From Eubacteriales bacterium (GTDB taxonomy: Bacteria; Bacillota_A; Clostridia; Christensenellales; Aristaeellaceae), in assembly GCA_029974035.1 (NCBI GenBank), contig JARKQG010000091.1, positions 1 through 7,734 on the forward strand: a stretch of DNA of 7,734 bases, in the 5' to 3' direction. This document shows positions 5,930-7,734 of the stretch, piece by piece (the stretch's first letter is position 1; each line of letters starts with the position of its first letter). The notes under the pieces are model-generated. The model did not search any database. It saw nothing but the letters and a program-made list of their open reading frames with translations, and was not told the DNA's origin. The position numbers and the translations under genes are program-made.

Positions 5930-7734
5930 ATGCTGACGTATTATACCGGCCGCGCGCGGGCGGTGCGGGAGGCGCTGTTTGACGCGCTGAAGGCTTCCAT
6001 GGCGGAGGGCGACCACCCGGTGACATTGGTGGTGCCCGCCCAATACACGCTGGAGGCCGAGCTGGACGCGGCGGACGCGCTGGATCTCGCCGGCTCCTTC
6101 CGGCTGCAGGTGCTGTCGCCGCAGCGGCTGTACCAGCGGGTGTTCGAAGCCTGCGGGCGCCCGGCGCGGGTGCGGATTGACGTCGAGGGTCGCGTGATGC
6201 TCCTGCAGCGCGCCGCCCTGGGTCTGAGCGGCACGCTTCACTGGTACCGGGGCGCGTGCCGCCGCCCGGGGTTTGCCGAGCGCGCGGTGGCGCAGATCGA
6301 ATCCTTCAAGCAGGCGGGGCTTTCGCCGGAGGATGTAACGGCGCTGGCGGCGGGGGAGCGCGGCGCGCTGCGGGAAAAGCTTTCCGACATCGCGATCCTG
6401 TACCGGGCCTACGAGCAGGCGCTTTCGGGCCGGTTTCTCGACGGCGAGGACGAGGCGCGGGAGGCGGCCGAGCGCATCGCTGGGGCGCCCTTTGCCCGGG
6501 GCGACGTGTTTTTCTACGGCTTTGACCTGATCTCCCAGTCCATGGCTCGGGTGATCGTGGCGCTTTCCCGGGCGGCGCGGGAAACGCGCCTTTTTCTGAC
6601 GCTGGAAAACGACGGCGACGCGCGGGACTTTTCGGTGTTCCGCCCGGTGCAGCAGGCCTACGAGCGGCTTAAGCGGCAGGCGCTGGACGCGGGCGTTCCC
6701 TGGAAGCGGGTGCGCCTTCGGGATGAGGCGGGCGACTGGCGGCCCGCGCGCCACATGGCGCGGGAGCTGTACGCCTGGCCTTTTTCCCGCTACGCCGGCA
6801 CGCCGGAGGGGCTGACGCTGACATTGCTCAACAACCCCCAGGACGAGGCGGAGTACGCCGCCGCGATGATCCGCTCGCTGGTGATGGAGCGGGGCTGGCG
6901 CTACCGGGATGTGATGGTGGCCTGCCAGATGCTGGACGATGCCCAGGTTTTCGCGCTGGTCCGCGCCTTCGCGATGTACGACGTGCCGCTGTTTCTCTCC
7001 CAGAGCCGCGCGGCGGACCGGCACCCGCTGGCGCGGTGTCTGATCTCGGCGCTGAAGCTGGCCTCCCAGCGCTTTTCCGCGGAGGACGCGGCGGACTATG
7101 CCCGTTCGGGCTTCGCGCCCATCACCGACGATGAGGCCGACCGCCTCATGAACTACGCCCAGGCGGCAGGGTTGAAGGGGCGAGCCTGGTTTCGCCCGAT
7201 GACCCGGGGTGAAATGGACGAGGTGGCTGCGCTGGAGCCCATTCGCGAGCGGCTGATGGCCCCGGTGGAGGCGCTTTTGCGCCGCGCGCGCACCGCGCCG
7301 GCGGAGCGGGTGCTGGAGGCGGCGTTCCTCTTTCTGGAAGAGATCGGCGCGCGGGAGAAGCTGGAGCAGCAGCAGCGCGCGCTGGAGAAGCTGGACCGGC
7401 GCGAGTGGGCGATGGAGGGCGCGCAGGTCTGGAACAAAATCATCCAGGCGCTGGACCAGGCCCACGAGCTCATGGCGGGCGAGAAGCTTACGGTGCGGGC
7501 GCTCTACGAGCTTTTGCGCCGGGCGCTGGGCGCGTCGGAGATCAAGGCGCTGCCCCAGTCCGGGGACGCGGTGATGGGCGGCGGGCTCAGCCACATGAAG
7601 GGGCGGCCGGTGAAGGCGCTTTTCATCCTGGGGGCGACGGAGAGCGCGTCCGGCGCGTCGGGCGCGCTGCTCAGCGAACGGGAGATGGGCGCGCTGACCG
7701 GGCGCGGGCTCTTTTTGGGGCTGACGGGCGAGGA
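5930..7734 (+). CDS. addB: AddB, helicase-nuclease subunit B of AddAB (3' end missing)
   Basis: The frame is open from the ATG at 5930 to the window edge, giving 601 codons of a protein usually over 1,000 residues long. AddB works with AddA to process double-strand DNA ends for RecA-dependent repair. In known enzymes it carries an inactive helicase fold that reads Chi, plus a C-terminal nuclease and iron-sulfur cluster; those C-terminal parts are outside this window. Family signs are VTLVVPAQYTLEAEL near the N terminus, LSPQRLYQRVFE, VFFYGFDLISQSMARVI, LLNNPQDEAEYAAAMIRSLV followed by ERGWRYRDVMVACQ, YDVPLFLSQSRAADRHPLARC, and VKALFILGATE near the edge. The N-terminal TGRARAVREAL stands where relatives usually have a GRAGSGKT-type Walker A, so the lysine is lost. 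The start has GAGAGG (5916-5921) 8 nt upstream. The gene diverges from the AAA+ gene. addA is expected downstream but not visible. Confidence 0.85.
   Translation, partial: MLTYYTGRARAVREALFDALKASMAEGDHPVTLVVPAQYTLEAELDAADALDLAGSFRLQVLSPQRLYQRVFEACGRPARVRIDVEGRVMLLQRAALGLSGTLHWYRGACRRPGFAERAVAQIESFKQAGLSPEDVTALAAGERGALREKLSDIAILYRAYEQALSGRFLDGEDEAREAAERIAGAPFARGDVFFYGFDLISQSMARVIVALSRAARETRLFLTLENDGDARDFSVFRPVQQAYERLKRQALDAGVPWKRVRLRDEAGDWRPARHMARELYAWPFSRYAGTPEGLTLTLLNNPQDEAEYAAAMIRSLVMERGWRYRDVMVACQMLDDAQVFALVRAFAMYDVPLFLSQSRAADRHPLARCLISALKLASQRFSAEDAADYARSGFAPITDDEADRLMNYAQAAGLKGRAWFRPMTRGEMDEVAALEPIRERLMAPVEALLRRARTAPAERVLEAAFLFLEEIGAREKLEQQQRALEKLDRREWAMEGAQVWNKIIQALDQAHELMAGEKLTVRALYELLRRALGASEIKALPQSGDAVMGGGLSHMKGRPVKALFILGATESASGASGALLSEREMGALTGRGLFLGLTGE

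Noticed and set aside
5903..7594. Open frame of 563 codons on the - strand opposite addB
   Set aside because: Low-complexity Arg/His/Pro-rich translation without motifs; the + strand frame matches AddB over its whole length.

Overview
The window is strongly GC-rich DNA whose protein-coding parts look like a high-GC member of the Firmicutes (Clostridia). The clues are AGGAGG-type ribosome binding sites, sigma-A-like promoters (TTGACA, TATAAT), an LL-H-type phage holin and an AddB rather than a RecBCD subunit. The species cannot be named from the sequence alone.

Left part (1-2621, + strand): the distal end of a prophage. The 3' part of a tail-fibre-like gene ends in an S74-type intramolecular chaperone domain. 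It is followed by an endolysin (NlpC/P60 peptidase, peptidoglycan-binding domain, SH3 domain) and a small LL-H-like holin. The three genes run in the same direction with short gaps and probably form the late tail-lysis module. No integrase or attachment site is visible.

Middle part (2622-5820, - strand): a strong hairpin at 2628-2676 separates the prophage genes from a convergent flavodoxin-like gene (2648-3175), which has its own good promoter. Upstream of that lies a separate transcription unit (3345-5768) with its own promoter and a well-formed intrinsic terminator. It encodes an 807-residue protein of unknown function: an unrecognised N-terminal region, a Pro/Ala-rich linker built on a 9-bp DNA repeat, a long coiled coil, and a C-terminal AAA+ ATPase domain resembling the McrB branch.

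Right part (5769-7734): a short AT-rich divergent promoter region, then the first 601 codons of addB (+ strand), which run off the end of the window. It is recognisable as the AddB subunit of the AddAB helicase-nuclease, but two ATP-site-like motifs usual in the family are eroded.

The likely reading is a prophage end abutting host genes. The least explained element is the McrB-like AAA+ protein, divergent from the recombination gene addB and without a visible McrC-type nuclease partner.
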